A stretch of DNA of 64,000 bases from CAJFUR01 sp904420575 (GTDB lineage: Bacteria > Actinomycetota > Coriobacteriia > Coriobacteriales > Eggerthellaceae). Location of the stretch: assembly GCA_965119745.1 (NCBI GenBank), contig OZ221973.1, forward strand, positions 620,001 to 684,000. The letters run 5' to 3'. Below the pieces are notes generated by a model, which was given only the letters and a program-made list of their open reading frames with translations, was not told where the DNA came from and did no database searches. Position 1 is the stretch's first letter; the number at the start of each line of letters is the position of its first letter. A program made the translations under genes and the position numbers. Below are positions 50,770 to 62,915 of this stretch, piece after piece.

Positions 50770-50907
50770 TCAACCCACCACGACCCTCACGATGATCATG
50801 AGCGCCCACAGCATGATCAGAAAGCACAGGATGGCAAGCAGCATGATGCCATACCCCGTCAGAGGGGTCTTGAAAGACATGCGGTTGTCGGGCCTTCGTT
50901 TCAGCAT
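50770..50907 (-). CDS. 45-residue single-pass membrane protein upstream of trkH
   Basis: A short open frame starting MLKRRPDNRMSFKTPLTGYG, followed by a hydrophobic helix rich in Leu, Ile and Met (about 20-42) and ending RVVVG. Positive charges sit at the N-terminus, predicting N-in topology. A minus-strand TAGAAT (50914-50919) ends six bases before the ATG with no ribosome site, the same leaderless layout as tadA and the EamA gene here. It is 52 bases upstream of trkH in the same direction. It may be a small subunit of the potassium channel, comparable in position to KdpF, but no homology is claimed. Confidence 0.6.
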   Translation of the reverse strand: MLKRRPDNRMSFKTPLTGYGIMLLAILCFLIMLWALMIIVRVVVG

Positions 50908-50961
50908 GTCGCCATTCTAGTACAAGACCGCGCACGGCGCAGCGCAACTTGGGCAAACACA

Positions 50962-50993
50962 CAACGGGTTCCGCCGAACGACGGAACCCGTTG
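50962..50993 (-). terminator. Hairpin after clpB
   Basis: CAACGGGTTCCG pairs perfectly (12 bp) with CGGAACCCGTTG around eight bases; on the minus strand TGTGTTTG follows. It lies 31 bases past the clpB stop and separates the heat-shock locus from the trkH group. Confidence 0.7.
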
Positions 50994-51024
50994 GCGCCAT
51001 GCCTGATGGCAGCGCTTTGCCGTC

Positions 51025-53679
<2,655 letters not shown>

Positions 53680-53721
53680 AAGGAATTCTCCTTCATGCAG
53701 GTTCCGATATCGCCGGCATAT

Positions 53722-54105
53722 CTAGGGAAGCCGGCGCAACAGCGGGGGCAGGTCGGCCGCACGCACGAGCGAGTTCACGCTTTCGCGCGTCTCCAGTTCG
53801 TGCACCCGGTCGGCCAGACGCCGCACGCGCTTGTGCAGGTCGTCCAGCTCCTGGTCGCGCTCGTCGAGACGGCCTTGCAGATCCAGAATGCGGATGACTC
53901 CCGCAAGATTGATGCCTTCGCTGGTCAGTTCGTTGATGAGTTCCAGCCGCTCGATGTCGGCCTGCGAGTACATGCGCGTGTTGCCGCTCGTGCGCTGGGG
54001 AGTGACAAGCCCCTTCTGCTCGTAGGTGCGCAGCGTTTGCGGATGCACGCCTGCCAGTTCCGCAGCCACGCTGATCATGTACAGGGGCCGGTTGCGATCG
54101 TTCAT
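53722..54105 (-). CDS. hspR: HspR, MerR-type heat-shock repressor
   Basis: 127 residues. MerR-type helix-turn-helix (YMISVAAELAGVHPQTLRTYEQKGLVTPQRT, in pieces here) with the wing SGNTRMYSQADIERLELI, then a coiled coil (LQGRLDERDQELDDLHKRV). In actinobacteria HspR uses DnaK as co-repressor and binds HAIR sites upstream of dnaK and clpB. ATG at 54105 overlaps the dnaJ stop by 4 bp and has GAGG eight bases upstream; an ATG two codons earlier is less well placed. Its position between dnaJ and clpB is the classical actinobacterial order. Confidence 0.93.
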   Translation of the reverse strand: MNDRNRPLYMISVAAELAGVHPQTLRTYEQKGLVTPQRTSGNTRMYSQADIERLELINELTSEGINLAGVIRILDLQGRLDERDQELDDLHKRVRRLADRVHELETRESVNSLVRAADLPPLLRRLP

Positions 54106-55058
54106 TGCCATGTCCTCACGTCTTCCGTCGTCGCCGCCAAGAAGTCCTCCATCGCCTGACGCTGGCGTTCGTTCATGCCCGTAGGCACCCTTACGGCGAC
54201 CTTGATCTTCAGGTCGCCGTGACCGGACCCTTTGACGCGCGCCGCGCCTTTGTCTTTGATGGTAAGCACGGTGCCGTCCTGCGTGCCGGCAGGCACCTTC
54301 ACGCGCACCTTCGTGCCGTCGGGCGCCGGGACCACGATGCTTGCACCCAACGCCGCCTCGGCCACCGTCACCGGCAGATCCACCTGCACGTCGGCTCCCT
54401 TGCGGGAATAATACGGATGTGGGTCGATTTTCGTGGTGATGAGCAGGTCGCCTGCCTCGCCGCCGTTCTCGCCAAGACCGCCCTTGCCCTTGAAGCGCAG
54501 GCGTCCGCCATCCACGGCGCCGGCCGGGATCTTGACGGTGAGCGTGTCCGATTCGGCCTTGCCTGGGATGCGCACGGTCACACGCTTCTCGGAGCCGTTG
54601 AACGCCTCGTCGAACGACACGTTCAGCGTCACGTTCATGTCCTGGCCTTTGCGCGCACGCGGTTGGCGGGAACCGCCTCCGAAGCCTCCCAAGTCGCCGA
54701 AGTCCCAGTTCGTGCCAAATGCGCCTTCGCCGTGGCGGATGCTTTCCAGAATGTCGGACCAGCTGTTGAAGCCTCCCGCGCCGCCGAAGATGTCTTCGAC
54801 GTTCACAGAGCCGCCCGCGCCGCCCCATCCGTGGGGTATCTGGTTTTCGTTCGCCGTGCCGTACTGGTCGTACAGCTCGCGCTTCTTGTCGTCGCTCAGA
54901 ACTTCGTAGGCCTCGTTAAGCTCCTTGAATTTCGCCTCGTCGCCGCCCGCATCGGGGTGATGCTTGCGCGCCAGCTTGCGGAAGGCCTTCTTTATCTCGT
55001 CCGACGTGGCGGTACGGGGAACGCCCAGCGTCTTGTAGTAGTCCGGAGTTGCCGCCAT
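54102..55058 (-). CDS. dnaJ: DnaJ-type co-chaperone without zinc finger (CbpA-like)
   Basis: 318 residues. J domain (7-72) with the HPD motif (RKHHPDAGGDEAKF), a Gly/Phe-rich linker (about 80-140, IFGGAGGFNSWS, GGFGGGSRQ), and two C-terminal beta domains (NVTLNVSFDEAFNGSEKRVT onward). The four CxxCxGxG zinc repeats of class A DnaJ are missing, so this is a class B protein, yet it takes the dnaJ place in the operon. The ATG at 55058 has AGAAGG eight bases upstream. It delivers clients to DnaK and stimulates its ATPase. Confidence 0.93.
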   Translation of the reverse strand: MAATPDYYKTLGVPRTATSDEIKKAFRKLARKHHPDAGGDEAKFKELNEAYEVLSDDKKRELYDQYGTANENQIPHGWGGAGGSVNVEDIFGGAGGFNSWSDILESIRHGEGAFGTNWDFGDLGGFGGGSRQPRARKGQDMNVTLNVSFDEAFNGSEKRVTVRIPGKAESDTLTVKIPAGAVDGGRLRFKGKGGLGENGGEAGDLLITTKIDPHPYYSRKGADVQVDLPVTVAEAALGASIVVPAPDGTKVRVKVPAGTQDGTVLTIKDKGAARVKGSGHGDLKIKVAVRVPTGMNERQRQAMEDFLAATTEDVRTWQ

Positions 55059-55094
55059 GTTCGCCACCTTCTTCCTTTACGTCTCTATAAGCAA

Positions 55095-55122
55095 AGGCGG
55101 GCCTACCATGCAAAGCCCGCCT
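55095..55122 (-). terminator. Hairpin between grpE and dnaJ
   Basis: AGGCGGGC pairs perfectly with GCCCGCCT around 12 bases; on the minus strand TTTGCTTA follows. It may partly terminate the dnaK-grpE transcript, giving more DnaK than DnaJ. Confidence 0.45.
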
Positions 55123-55279
55123 CCCGTCTGTCAGTTATGGTATCCGGCCACGAAGCTCGTGGCCGCGCTTTCCCAGCGAGTCCTTCGTGCGCCAAGGCGC
55201 CGTGAGGGCAGCCCGTGCAGGCCCTGGCCCGCCTGAGCGGCCGAACGCTGTTGTGCGCACTCGTCTCGCCCGGCCACGC

Positions 55280-56011
55280 TCACTCCGGATCCGCGGGCTT
55301 TTCGCGCTTGGGGCCTCCCGTGGTCACCGTCACCATGGCGGGGCGCAGCACCTTCGTTCCCAAACGGTAGCCCTTCTGATACACCTCGGCCACCGTCTCG
55401 TCGGGCACGCTGGCGTCGTCCACCGTAGCCACGGCCTGCGCCTCAAGGGCGTCGAACGCCTGGCCTTTGGGGTCGATGATCTGTACGCCGTCCTTCTGCA
55501 GCACGCCGAGCAGCTTGGCATGCACCGCTTCCACGCCGCCGAGCAGGCCCGCCTCGCCGTTGTTCGTGGCGTAGTCGATGGTGCGCTCGAAGTCGTCTAT
55601 CACGGGCAGCAGGTTGGTAACCAGCTTCTCGGCCGCACGGGACTTTTCGGCTTCGCGCTGTTCCGCCGTGCGGCGGCGGTACGTGTCCCATTCGGCGTGC
55701 AGGCGCACGAACTTGTCCTGCCACTCTGCTGCATCGGCCTGGGCCTTCTTCAAGGCCTCGGCCGCGGCAGCGGCAAGCGCGTCGGCGTCGATGTCGATGT
55801 CGGCCGGCTCGATGACCTCGGCCTCCACCGCCTCGCCCACAGAGGCGTCGGCGCCGGGCGCGCCGCCGGAGGCCGCAGCCGGCCCGTGGGGGTCGGCTGC
55901 GACAGGGGCGCTGGCGCCAGGTTCCGAGGAGGGGGGATTGGGGGAACCGGCGCCCGGGTTGGTTTCAGAGGCGGAAGCGTCCAAGACTTGGTCCTTTTCG
56001 GGCTTCGCCAT
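55280..56011 (-). CDS. grpE: GrpE nucleotide-exchange factor
   Basis: 243 residues: a disordered Ala/Pro/Gly-rich N-terminus (1-75), a long helix (ALKKAQADAAEWQDKFVRLHAEWDTYRRR, in family style), and the beta-wing domain with LLPVIDDFERTIDY and VYQKGYRLGTKVLRPAMVTV. It releases ADP from DnaK. The N-terminal extension is long compared with the usual ~190 residues. It starts five bases after the dnaK stop; 220 bases, including a hairpin, separate it from dnaJ. Confidence 0.95.
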   Translation of the reverse strand: MAKPEKDQVLDASASETNPGAGSPNPPSSEPGASAPVAADPHGPAAASGGAPGADASVGEAVEAEVIEPADIDIDADALAAAAAEALKKAQADAAEWQDKFVRLHAEWDTYRRRTAEQREAEKSRAAEKLVTNLLPVIDDFERTIDYATNNGEAGLLGGVEAVHAKLLGVLQKDGVQIIDPKGQAFDALEAQAVATVDDASVPDETVAEVYQKGYRLGTKVLRPAMVTVTTGGPKREKPADPE

Positions 56012-56016
56012 GGTGA

Positions 56017-57927
<1,911 letters not shown>

Positions 57928-57992
57928 TATGTGCTTCCTCTCAGTCGGAGTTGTCGCTCTAAGGGTGACTTATTTACCTTTCGATATTTGGT

Positions 57993-58021
57993 ACTATAAA
58001 ATCTAAGTCTATGGTTGTCAA
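57993..58021 (-). promoter_or_regulatory. dnaK promoter
   Basis: On the minus strand TTGACA (58016-58021) and TATAGT (57993-57998) are 17 bases apart, within the only strongly AT-rich patch of this region. The start would lie about 60 bases before the dnaK ATG. Confidence 0.75.
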
Positions 58022-58022
58022 G
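58002..58022 (-). promoter_or_regulatory. Degenerate HAIR-like HspR site
   Basis: On the minus strand CTTGACA-N7-ACTTAGA resembles the HAIR consensus CTTGAGT-N7-ACTCAAG at nine of 14 fixed positions. It overlaps the -35, a good place for repression, but the match is weak. Confidence 0.35.
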
Positions 58023-58242
58023 TTTCTTTAATCATATTTATTCATATTTCTTCAAACAGTGCAACTATAGCGATTTCGGCGTGACGCAGGCACCCGCCCG
58101 CTCAAGCGTTGCACACCCCACACGTGTTCGTCACGGGTTTGAAATGTGGGCGAGCGCACGAGGCCCCCTCGGGATGCGAGATGCCTGTGAAGACGGGGCG
58201 CGGGCACGGGACGCGCGGGGCGAGGGCCGGGGGAACTGGCGT

Positions 58243-58304
58243 GGGGGGGGGGCGAGGGACGCGGGCCGAAACGCACCGCGGTCAAGCACCCCCCCCCCCC
58301 CCCC
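58243..58304. repeat. G10 and C16 homopolymer tracts
   Basis: Ten G at 58243-58252 and sixteen C at 58289-58304, 36 bases apart in non-coding DNA between dnaK and the FAD reductase. They can pair with each other and are prone to slippage. The rest of 58023-58242 holds no gene I can support. Confidence 0.85.
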
Positions 58305-58327
58305 GCACGTTCGCCCGGGGATTCAGA

Positions 58328-58525
58328 TGGCAAGGCTGACCGTTATGGCACGGTTTTCGAACTTTTCGGGGCGCAAAAACGCGAAGGGCGGCGTAAAACC
58401 CCAGGTCGCGAAAATCGAAGCGGCTTCGCGTGGGCACAAACCGTGCCATAACGGTCACCCTTGCCATTCGAGTGCCATAACAGTCGCCCTTGCCATCCTA
58501 AGGCCACGGCCATCGCCCTTACCAT
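58328..58525. repeat. Inverted-repeat (MITE-like) element, copy 2
   Basis: A forward unit at 58328-58357 and a reverse unit at 58438-58466 pair over 29 bases with one mismatch, enclosing 80 bases. Weaker reverse copies follow at about 58471-58497 and 58502-58525. The 23-bp core of the forward unit is identical to that at 39344. Neither copy encodes a protein. Confidence 0.8.
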
Positions 58526-58729
58526 CCGGAAGAAACAGCCATCCGCCCTGCCGGTGCGATGACGCGAACGCCCGCACCAAAAAGCAGCAGGAACTGTCCG
58601 AGAGAGGCTATTTCGCCATCCCGGCCCCTTCCATATCTGACGGAGAACTGCTGCAGGGAGAAGCACCTCCCTGTCATTCGGCCAATGCCTTGCACAGAAG
58701 CTTCGAGACGCAGCAAGGCAATCGGGCGA

Positions 58730-58770
58730 CAAAAAAGGCTGGCGCCGGATACGTTCCGACGCCAGCCTTT
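58730..58770 (-). terminator. Rho-independent terminator of FAD reductase gene
   Basis: AAAGGCTGGCG pairs perfectly with CGCCAGCCTTT around 15 bases; on the minus strand the stem is followed by TTTTTT. It lies about 60 bases past the stop codon. Confidence 0.88.
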
Positions 58771-58826
58771 GGTGTGGCCGTGCGCGCAGGATGCCTCCGC
58801 GCACGAACCAATGAGCATCTTCGAGA

Positions 58827-60344
58827 CTACAGCGCAGCCAGCGTTTCGCCTACATAGTAGCCGGTGGCCATGCAGGTGGACACGCTCGCGTACGACAGCG
58901 TGGTCACGGCGCCGGCAGCGTACAGGCCGGGGATCTCCTTGTCCTCCTTGTCGAGCACCTGGTTGTTCGGGCCCACCATGAAGCCGCCTGAGGTCTTGTA
59001 GCGGCACACGTTCAGACGCAGGGCATGGTACGGCGGCTCGAGCGAGTTCAGCCAGGCCTTCTTTTCGAAGTCGGTGTCTTCGCCGGCGGCCACCAGCTCG
59101 TCGTAGCGGGCGAACGTCGCCTTCAACGTCTCGGCGGGAACGTCCATGCCTGCGGCCAGCTCGTCGAGCGTGTTGGCGGTCACGTAGGCGTCTTCGTGCG
59201 TCTTGATGTTGCTTTCCACCGACGCGGCGATGCAGCGGGCATCGAACGCCTTCTGGTCGAAGATGGACCACCATTCGCGGTAGCCGGCCTCCACGGCGGC
59301 GATAGCCGCGTCGTGGGACTGGTCTTCCTTGATGAAGCGCTTGCCGTTCGGCAACACCAGCACGATGGGCGTCCAGTAGCCCCACGTGGTGCAGTTGGGA
59401 ATGTCGCCCATGAGGTTGCAGTAGGTGAACGACGAGTCCATGCCCGACAGCGCGCCGCCAGCCGCCACGCCCAGCTTGTGACCTTCGCCCATGCAGCCAT
59501 GCACGAGCTGCGCATAGTTGGCCCAGTCGGGGATGTAGCGCTGCACCATCTCGCCGTTGTCGGCGAAGCCGCCGGTGGCAAGGACGGTGGCCGCAGCCTT
59601 GATATCCGTGATCGTGCCCTTCTCGGTGTCCTCGAAGCGGGCGCCGATGACGGCCCCTTCGGGATCCTTGATGAGAGCGATGGCGCGGGAGTTGTACACG
59701 AACTCGGCACCAAGCTCCTCCAGCTTCGCAGCGATGGGCGTCAGGATGTTGATGCCGCCCGTGCCGATGCCGTCGCCCGGCAGGATGACGCTCGACGCCA
59801 GGCGCGGCAGCTCTTCGTCGGTGGCCGGCTTCTGGAACTTCGCGCCGAAGTCGTTGATGGCGGAATCGACGAACTTCGTATTGGCATACGTCTTGCCCTT
59901 GACCCACTCGGGGTACCAGTCGTACTGGTCGAAGCCGGCGGTCTGCTTTTCCTTGGCTCCTTCCCAATACTCGTCGATGGTCGTGGGAATGCCGGCGTCA
60001 AGCTGCAACTGCGTGCCGTTGGCGAACATGAAGCAGCACGAGCCGGCCGAGTCGCCGCCCATCATCTGCTGCTTTTCAGCAAGCACGATCTTCTTGCCCG
60101 CCAGCGCCGGCGCCATGGCCGCCGCCAGACCGGCATAACCGGTGCCGATGATGAGGATATCGGTCTCCTTGTCGAAGCTGACCGGCTCGTAACCCACCAC
60201 CGAAGCGTCGGCGCCACCCTCGGCCGGCTTCGCGTCGTTGGACTGCCCGCCGTTGGGGCTGCAGCCTGCAAGCACCGCACCTGCGCCCGCCACGATGCAG
60301 GCCGATCCCCCTACCTTCAGAAAGTCCCTCCGTGAAAGTGCCAT
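58827..60344 (-). CDS. Tat-exported FAD-dependent reductase (fumarate-reductase type)
   Basis: 505 residues. Twin-arginine signal (SRRDFLKVGGSACIVAGAGA) with lipobox LAGC, an Asp/Ala-rich linker, the FAD-binding motif ILIIGTGYAGLAAAMAPALAG near residue 64, a central capping domain, ATGGFADNGEMVQRY, and the C-terminal FAD closure AAGAVTTLSYASVSTCMATG. No heme-binding CxxCH is present, so electrons must come from a separate cytochrome. The substrate is unknown. GGGAG precedes the ATG at 60344. It has its own terminator and probably forms a single-gene unit controlled by the LuxR gene just upstream on the same strand. Confidence 0.93.
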   Translation of the reverse strand: MALSRRDFLKVGGSACIVAGAGAVLAGCSPNGGQSNDAKPAEGGADASVVGYEPVSFDKETDILIIGTGYAGLAAAMAPALAGKKIVLAEKQQMMGGDSAGSCCFMFANGTQLQLDAGIPTTIDEYWEGAKEKQTAGFDQYDWYPEWVKGKTYANTKFVDSAINDFGAKFQKPATDEELPRLASSVILPGDGIGTGGINILTPIAAKLEELGAEFVYNSRAIALIKDPEGAVIGARFEDTEKGTITDIKAAATVLATGGFADNGEMVQRYIPDWANYAQLVHGCMGEGHKLGVAAGGALSGMDSSFTYCNLMGDIPNCTTWGYWTPIVLVLPNGKRFIKEDQSHDAAIAAVEAGYREWWSIFDQKAFDARCIAASVESNIKTHEDAYVTANTLDELAAGMDVPAETLKATFARYDELVAAGEDTDFEKKAWLNSLEPPYHALRLNVCRYKTSGGFMVGPNNQVLDKEDKEIPGLYAAGAVTTLSYASVSTCMATGYYVGETLAAL

Positions 60345-60453
60345 GAAAATCTCCCTTCGTTCTTTCCTTACCCCTGACCGCATCGACATGCCTCGTTCCG
60401 GCAAGCCTTCGGCTTCGCACGCGGATCGCCTCAGCACTCTCGCTGACACTATG
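60345..60453. other. 5' part of gap upstream of FAD reductase
   Basis: The whole gap to 60855 (about 510 bases) has no gene. It contains a pair of covarying hairpins, a 14-bp palindrome, a (GGGA)11 repeat and a duplicated 13-bp motif near the end of the LuxR gene. The leader of the FAD reductase mRNA must run through part of it; no clear -35/-10 pair was found. Confidence 0.4.
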
Positions 60454-60533
60454 GCCGAAGCATCCAGCTTCGGCCTCGCCCGTATCGCGCGGGCGCCACA
60501 GCCGGCATCCCAGCCGGAGCATCCAGCTCCGGC
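60454..60533. repeat. Pair of covarying 21-nt hairpins
   Basis: GCCGAAG-CATCCAG-CTTCGGC (60454-60474) and GCCGGAG-CATCCAG-CTCCGGC (60513-60533). Both have 7-bp perfect stems and the same 7-base loop; the one differing pair is compensatory (A-T against G-C). Both are followed by CTCGC. Confidence 0.8.
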
Positions 60534-60626
60534 CTCGCGCGCGAATCGTGTCGAAGACCAGCGTCATGGCGCGTCGTTGCGGCCATTCCGCTTCGCAGTG
60601 TAGTCGGCTAAGGAGAACTTGCGTCC

Positions 60627-60640
60627 CCCCAAAATTGGGG
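60627..60640. promoter_or_regulatory. 14-bp perfect palindrome, candidate operator
   Basis: CCCCAAAATTGGGG, fully self-complementary, in the AT-rich part of the gap upstream of the FAD reductase. A dimeric regulator site is likely; which regulator is unknown. Confidence 0.4.
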
Positions 60641-60741
60641 AAAACAACGAATTGCCTGTTCAAAAAGGCATATTGCCGCTCACAATACAAGGCGTCGGAA
60701 GGTTCGCACGTCGGACGCAAACACCACGAAGGCGGCGAAAA

Positions 60742-60787
60742 GGGGAGGGAGGGAGGGAGGGAGGGAGGGAGGGAGGGAGGGAGGGAG
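60742..60787. repeat. (GGGA)11 tetranucleotide repeat
   Basis: Eleven uninterrupted GGGA units plus GG, in the gap between the LuxR gene and the FAD reductase it probably controls. The run can form several G-quadruplexes on the plus strand and is prone to slippage. Confidence 0.95.
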
Positions 60788-60855
60788 GCGCCTCGCCATT
60801 CGCCGCCTCGCCTTCTCGAACGTCGGCGCACCTTTTCAATCGCAGGCTTGCCTTT

Positions 60856-62304
60856 TCAATCGCCGGCACGCTTCGGCGAGAACAGGTCGATCACCTGCTG
60901 CTTGCGGTTCACTCCCAGCTTCGCGTACAGCGTCTTGACGTAGCCCTGCACGGTCGACGTGGAAAGGTACAGGTCGTCGGCAATGCTGGCCGCCGTGTTG
61001 CCGTGCGCGAGGCCTACCAGCACGTCGCGTTCGCGGCTGGTCAGCCCGAATTCCTCCACCAGCTCGTCCGCACGCGCCGTCACCGATTCCTCGAACGTTT
61101 CCGGCACGCGTCTCACCACCACTTCCACGTGTTTTTCCCGGACGCTCTTGTAGCTCCACAGCAGCACGACCATGCCCAGCACGTACACGCACACCACGCA
61201 CACGACCGACAGGTGCATGAACGTCTCGCCTTCGGTGAGGTTGCCAAAACACCAGCCAAGCACCAGTCCCACGACCAGGCAGGCGCGAACGACGGCCGAC
61301 GACAGCGCCGCGATGCCGTACACGCCGCCGTGCGCCTCACGGCAGGCGACGACGTAGCAGAACGTGGAGAGCATGGACGTGAACACGTAGGCCGAATAGA
61401 TGATGGTGCTGATAGGCTTGCTCAGCACGTCGCTGAAGAACGGGAGCAGCAAGAAGACGGCGATGACGGCCGGGAACACCAGCAGGTAGACCGTCCGCTG
61501 GTTGGGAGCGCGGTTGGTGACGAACACGAACAGCGTCACCAACACGGCGCAGATGACCATCCCCTCTACGGGCGCCTGCGTGGAAATGGTGAACGACGAG
61601 GCACTGCAGTACGCATACATGTTCACCAGCCCCGTGATGAGCTCGAAGAAGGCGCAGGCCATGATCGGCGTCGCCGAGCCGCGCAACGTCTCCTTGAACG
61701 AGGCGCCCCGATCCGACTCCACGCGATACGGCTCGACGCGTTTGCGGCAAAGGGCCATCAACGGCGCCACGGCCACCACGATGGCCACGCACAGGACGCT
61801 GCCCACGGTGCCGGGCAAGCCGTCAACCGCCAGCGAGACCACGGCGGAAAGCAGCGACGAGGCGGCAAGCTGCACGATGAGCACGGTCGTGGAACCGCCA
61901 TACGCCAACAGCTCGATGAAGGCGATGCTGGCCACGGTCGCCGCAAGGCCCCAGACCAGCCCAAGGACCAACAAAGACAGAGGAGAATTCACGACATGCG
62001 GAAAAAGCGCCACGATGCAGTAGGTCAGCGCAAGCACGGCAAGCGGCGCCTTGTAGTCGAGGGCATAGGGCTTGAGGCGGCCTTTGAGATACAGCACCAA
62101 CACCGTGATGCTGGAGGCCAGATTGCCCGCAGAGGCCCCGGCCATGAAGGGGATGGTGGACACGTAGCCCAAGGCGTCGGCATAGCCGCCGAAGTTCGTG
62201 ACGTAACTTGCGTACGCTACCGAGCGGTACAGGGAATAGGCCACCAGCACGAGCGCCGCCGTCGACGTGAACTCCCGCCGGATTCTCCGCACCCTCTCCC
62301 CCAC
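60856..62304 (-). CDS. Membrane-anchored LuxR-family regulator
   Basis: 482 residues from the chosen GTG. A basic N-terminus (RVRRIRREF), about twelve hydrophobic segments over residues 15-390, and a C-terminal LuxR helix-turn-helix (FGLTSRERDVLVGLAHGNTA, then STSTVQGYVKTLYAKLGVNRKQ). Same architecture as the two other LuxR genes here. Upstream of and parallel to the FAD reductase gene, which is the likely target. Start is uncertain: GTG at 62304 has GGAGG about 11 bases away, while TTG at 62328 lacks a ribosome site. The last codons overlap a small duplicated motif (CCTTTTCAATCGC at 60832 and 60852). Confidence 0.88.
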   Translation of the reverse strand: MGERVRRIRREFTSTAALVLVAYSLYRSVAYASYVTNFGGYADALGYVSTIPFMAGASAGNLASSITVLVLYLKGRLKPYALDYKAPLAVLALTYCIVALFPHVVNSPLSLLVLGLVWGLAATVASIAFIELLAYGGSTTVLIVQLAASSLLSAVVSLAVDGLPGTVGSVLCVAIVVAVAPLMALCRKRVEPYRVESDRGASFKETLRGSATPIMACAFFELITGLVNMYAYCSASSFTISTQAPVEGMVICAVLVTLFVFVTNRAPNQRTVYLLVFPAVIAVFLLLPFFSDVLSKPISTIIYSAYVFTSMLSTFCYVVACREAHGGVYGIAALSSAVVRACLVVGLVLGWCFGNLTEGETFMHLSVVCVVCVYVLGMVVLLWSYKSVREKHVEVVVRRVPETFEESVTARADELVEEFGLTSRERDVLVGLAHGNTAASIADDLYLSTSTVQGYVKTLYAKLGVNRKQQVIDLFSPKRAGD

Positions 62305-62443
62305 GCCTCTTCCCGCCTCCCTCCGCAACGATCGGCTGACAGCCGAAGCCGACCGGCCCTAGGCCGGAAACGCCGTCGCGCGCCTTTCCTCATTGCCCGG
62401 AGCTCTCCATCACATGTGCTTGCAGCCCCGGCTTTGCAACCGC

Positions 62444-62481
62444 AAGAAGGCCGAGATCCCACGATGGATCCCGGCCTTCTT
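62444..62481 (-). terminator. Hairpin after ferredoxin gene
   Basis: A 16-bp stem with one mismatch (AAGAAGGCCGAGATCC with GGATCCCGGCCTTCTT) and a 6-base loop, 70 bases past the ferredoxin stop on the minus strand. No T tract follows. Confidence 0.55.
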
Positions 62482-62551
62482 GATGACAAGGGTTCTTCCG
62501 CAACAGCCGCTTGAAGGCACGTCGCTCTTTCCGACGGCGCACCTTCGACCG

Positions 62552-62740
62552 TTAGTCTTCGACAACCTCGGCGATAGCACCCATCGGGCACTCTTCGACG
62601 CAGTCGCCGCAGGCGATGCACGCCTCCTCATTGACGACGTCGGCCGTGCCGCCCACGACTTCCAGCACTTCTTGCGGGCAGGCGTCGACGCAGATTCCAC
62701 AACCGATGCACTCATCGGCTTCGATGACCGGGTGAGACAT
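62552..62740 (-). CDS. 2[4Fe-4S] ferredoxin
   Basis: 62 residues with two classical cluster motifs, CIGCGICVDACPQE and CIACGDCVEECPMGA, in the clostridial-ferredoxin fold. A general low-potential electron carrier. GAAGGAG lies upstream of the ATG, and a TTGCAA-N16-TATCTT promoter stands about 70 bases before it, so it is probably transcribed alone. Confidence 0.95.
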   Translation of the reverse strand: MSHPVIEADECIGCGICVDACPQEVLEVVGGTADVVNEEACIACGDCVEECPMGAIAEVVED

Positions 62741-62808
62741 AGCAACTCCTTCTCGTCTAAAGCTTCCGGCGCCACACGCCGGTACGTCCCCAAAAACTTT
62801 CTGCCCGC

Positions 62809-62836
62809 AAGATACCATTGTTCCGTGCTTTTGCAA
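62809..62836 (-). promoter_or_regulatory. Ferredoxin promoter
   Basis: On the minus strand TTGCAA (62831-62836) and TATCTT (62809-62814) with a 16-base spacer. A small inverted repeat AAAAATC-AG-GATTTTT lies just upstream. Confidence 0.5.
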
Positions 62837-62915
62837 GGAAAAATCAGGATTTTTCAGGATGCGGTTAAAAAGACTGGGGAACCGCTTCGACCGTTCTTCG
62901 ATCTGCCGGAGGGCA

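Noticed and set aside
58827..60344. Possible flavocytochrome c
   Set aside because: No CxxCH motif is present, so no covalent heme is expected on this protein.
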